Assembly (NCBI GenBank): GCA_016866635.1
Contig: VGLT01000059.1
Location: forward strand, 1-5,393
DNA length: 5,393 nt
Reading direction: 5' to 3'
DNA from: Candidatus Uhrbacteria bacterium
GTDB lineage: Bacteria; Patescibacteriota; Patescibacteriia; 2-12-FULL-60-25
Positions 3,504 to 5,393 of this stretch are shown here, one piece after another. The notes beneath the pieces are model-generated. The model was not told the DNA's origin. It ran no database searches and saw only the letters and a program-made list of their open reading frames with translations. Both the position numbers and the translations under genes were made by a program. Within the stretch, counting starts at the first letter, position 1; every line of letters begins with the position of its first letter.

Positions 3504-5393
3504 ATGAACATTACTGAACTTGCTCGTCGTTTACGGGTAAATCCCCAAGAACTTTTGGCAAAACTTCCAGAGCTGGGTTTTGATATTGGAGCGCGTGCTA
3601 TCAAGGTAGACGATCGTGTGGCGGATCAGATTTATAAAAAATGGCTAGAGAATGCGCGTCGTGAGCGTTTGCGTGATCAGTTGGTGAAATCTTCAACGGT
3701 AACTCCAACAGGAGAGCCGATCCAAAAAACAGAGGTGACCTTGCCAGCCATTGTCACGGTGCGTGATTTTGCAGGACTCCTTGGATTGCCCGTGACGCGC
3801 GTGATTCAGCAGTTGATGAAAGCGGGGATTCTCGCTTCCCAAAATGAGCGTATTGATTTTACGACCGCGGCAATCATTGCAGAAGAATTAGGTTTTCAAG
3901 CCCAAGCAGAGTCAGCGAACAGACAGGAAGAGGGGATCGAGGTTGTGCAAGCGAGCGATCGATTGAAAACGATCATGGAAGAAGAGAAGAAAGAAGATTT
4001 ACAAGCGCGCCCGCCGGTCGTGGTGGTTATGGGTCATGTGGATCATGGAAAAACACGCACGCTGGATGCGATTCGAAAAACCAATGTGATGGAAGGTGAA
4101 TCGGGAGGGATTACTCAACACATCGGCGCGTATCAAACAGAAAAAAATGGAAAGAAAATGACGTTTATCGATACGCCGGGTCATGAAGCGTTTACCGTTA
4201 TGCGTTCTCGTGGGGCAAAGGTCGCCGACATGGCGATTTTGGTCGTCGCGGCGGACGATGGTGTGCAACCACAAACAAAAGAAGCGATCAACATTATTCA
4301 GGCCGCGAAACTTCCTTTTATCGTTGCGTTGAATAAAATTGATAAGCCGGAAGCAGATGCAAATCGCGTTCTTGGTCAATTAGCAGAAATGAACGTGAAC
4401 GTGGAAGAATGGGGAGGAAAAATCCCGATGGCAAAAATTTCTGCAAAGACCGGACAAGGGATCGATGATCTTTTGGAACTGGTATTACTCGTCGCAGAAG
4501 TAGAAAAAGAGCGTATCACGGCAAATCCAGAGCGATGTGCAGCAGGCACCGTCATTGAGGCACACGTGGATAAAGGTGAAGGACCAGTCGCAACAGTTTT
4601 GGTGCAAACAGGGACGCTCCATCGTAATGATTGGATGGGAATTGGTGGGGCGGCGTATGGTCGTGTGCGAGCCATGCGTGATTGGATGGGAAAGCAAGTG
4701 GATGAAGCCTTACCTGGGACGCCGGTTAAAATTCTTGGATTTAAGGTTGCGCCGGCGGTTGGAGATATTATGGAAGTTCCAGAGGACCCAAAATCATTGG
4801 AGCAAAAGAAGATTAAGAGCTCACGCCAAGTCGCAGAAGCATTGACCGCGACCAAGGTTCAGCCTGCAGAAGGGGAAGAGGTCAAGAAGGTGATGTTGAA
4901 TATTGTGCTGAAGACGGACGTGCTTGGATCGCTGGAAGCAATTTTGGGTATGATGGAAAAAGTGAAACACGATTTGGTTGGCGTGGACGTGATTCAAAAG
5001 GGATTGGGGAATGTGACAGAATCTGATATTGAACGCGCCGCAAATGCAAAACCATCCGTGGTGTATGGATTCAATGTAGCAACACCAACCGCGATGGAAA
5101 TCGCCGCACGTGAAAAAGGTGTGGAGATTCAATCCTACAAAGTCATTTATGATTTGTTTGATGATGTGGTGGCACGTTTGAACGGATTGTTGCCGCAAGA
5201 ATTAATTGTAACAGAGCTTGGCAAGGCAGAGATTGCTGCCATCTTCCGCACCGAACCGGGAAAAATGATTCTTGGAGCAAAAGTCAAAGAAGGTAAATTG
5301 CTCGCCGGCGCCAAGGTTCGTGTCTGGCGTGGAGAGGAGCCGATCGGTGAAGGGGTTTTGGAATCATTACAATCTGGAAAATCACCTGTAAAA
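3504..5393 (+). CDS. infB: Translation initiation factor IF2 (3' end outside window)
   Basis: 630 codons from ATG 3504, still open at the right edge. IF2 is the GTPase that brings initiator fMet-tRNA to the 30S subunit and promotes 50S joining. In order: an IF2_N module (about 1-50, MNITELARRLRVNPQELL), a second IF2_N module (about 78-131), then the G domain with G1 GHVDHGKT at 177-184, G2 GGITQH at 201-206, G3 DTPGHE at 223-228, G4 NKID at 277-280 and G5 SAK at 313-315. Domain II starts near 343 and includes GRVRAMRDW. Domain III starts near 460 with LKTDVLGSLEAI. Domain IV starts near 570 with LGKAEIAAIFR. Roughly 20-50 residues, including the expected ECG-type motif of domain IV, lie beyond the window. 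The N-terminal region is short compared with E. coli IF2. Residues 185-186 after the P-loop are RT where most IF2s have S/T-L. The ATG lies three bases from the predicted transcript start. Confidence 0.97.
   Translation, partial: MNITELARRLRVNPQELLAKLPELGFDIGARAIKVDDRVADQIYKKWLENARRERLRDQLVKSSTVTPTGEPIQKTEVTLPAIVTVRDFAGLLGLPVTRVIQQLMKAGILASQNERIDFTTAAIIAEELGFQAQAESANRQEEGIEVVQASDRLKTIMEEEKKEDLQARPPVVVVMGHVDHGKTRTLDAIRKTNVMEGESGGITQHIGAYQTEKNGKKMTFIDTPGHEAFTVMRSRGAKVADMAILVVAADDGVQPQTKEAINIIQAAKLPFIVALNKIDKPEADANRVLGQLAEMNVNVEEWGGKIPMAKISAKTGQGIDDLLELVLLVAEVEKERITANPERCAAGTVIEAHVDKGEGPVATVLVQTGTLHRNDWMGIGGAAYGRVRAMRDWMGKQVDEALPGTPVKILGFKVAPAVGDIMEVPEDPKSLEQKKIKSSRQVAEALTATKVQPAEGEEVKKVMLNIVLKTDVLGSLEAILGMMEKVKHDLVGVDVIQKGLGNVTESDIERAANAKPSVVYGFNVATPTAMEIAAREKGVEIQSYKVIYDLFDDVVARLNGLLPQELIVTELGKAEIAAIFRTEPGKMILGAKVKEGKLLAGAKVRVWRGEEPIGEGVLESLQSGKSPVK

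Noticed and set aside
3999..4855. Open antisense frames opposite infB (about 126 and 159 codons)
   Set aside because: They mirror the strongly conserved IF2 G domain and domain II, with no recognisable motif or start signal of their own.
1..5393. Alternative genetic code (TGA as sense codon)
   Set aside because: TGA terminates the membrane gene at a sensible place and no in-frame TGA interrupts truB, infB or the other genes.

Overview
The window reads as bacterial chromosome with a core translation neighbourhood. I infer, with moderate to low confidence, a Patescibacteria (CPR)-type genome. The reasons are an IF2 with a short N-terminus made of two IF2_N modules, very tight or overlapping gene junctions, no clear Shine-Dalgarno motif close enough to serve any start, a probably leaderless infB promoter, and an orphan polytopic membrane protein of a kind I associate with those genomes. 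TGA is used as a stop (membrane gene) and no in-frame TGA occurs inside the long genes, so a TGA-recoded lineage is not indicated. No tRNA, rRNA, CRISPR array, transposase or phage gene is visible.

Layout, left to right. (1) Positions 1-568, plus strand: the 3' end of a Clp/Hsp100 AAA+ ATPase, entering at Walker B of the first ATPase domain and ending right after that domain, with no second ATPase domain. (2) Positions 535-2055, plus strand: a polytopic membrane protein of about 12 transmembrane segments with a soluble C-terminal tail, overlapping the Clp gene by 34 bases. (3) Positions 2009-2704, minus strand: truB, the tRNA U55 pseudouridine synthase, overlapping the membrane gene tail to tail by 47 bases. 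(4) Positions 2706-3338, minus strand: a 210-residue protein built almost entirely of 26 unbroken heptads, sixteen of them near-identical xxGLSxx units. It lies directly upstream of truB and probably shares its transcript. (5) Positions 3339-3503: a divergent intergenic region with a good sigma70-type promoter for infB and a weaker promoter-like sequence facing the other way. (6) Positions 3504-5393, plus strand: infB (translation initiation factor IF2), running off the right edge with domain IV incomplete.

Functional reading. infB and truB are often co-transcribed in bacteria (nusA-infB-rbfA-truB). Here they sit close together but point in opposite directions, with the heptad-repeat gene taking the first position of the truB unit. 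The left half (Clp-like ATPase plus membrane protein) is a separate plus-strand pair.

The parts most worth a second look are the D1-only Clp ATPase, the heptad-repeat protein with a 105-base higher-order repeat, two short repeat- or palindrome-rich patches inside truB that code for variable loops, the 47-base convergent overlap, and the infB promoter that leaves almost no 5' leader. I did not find a convincing new multi-gene system in this window.
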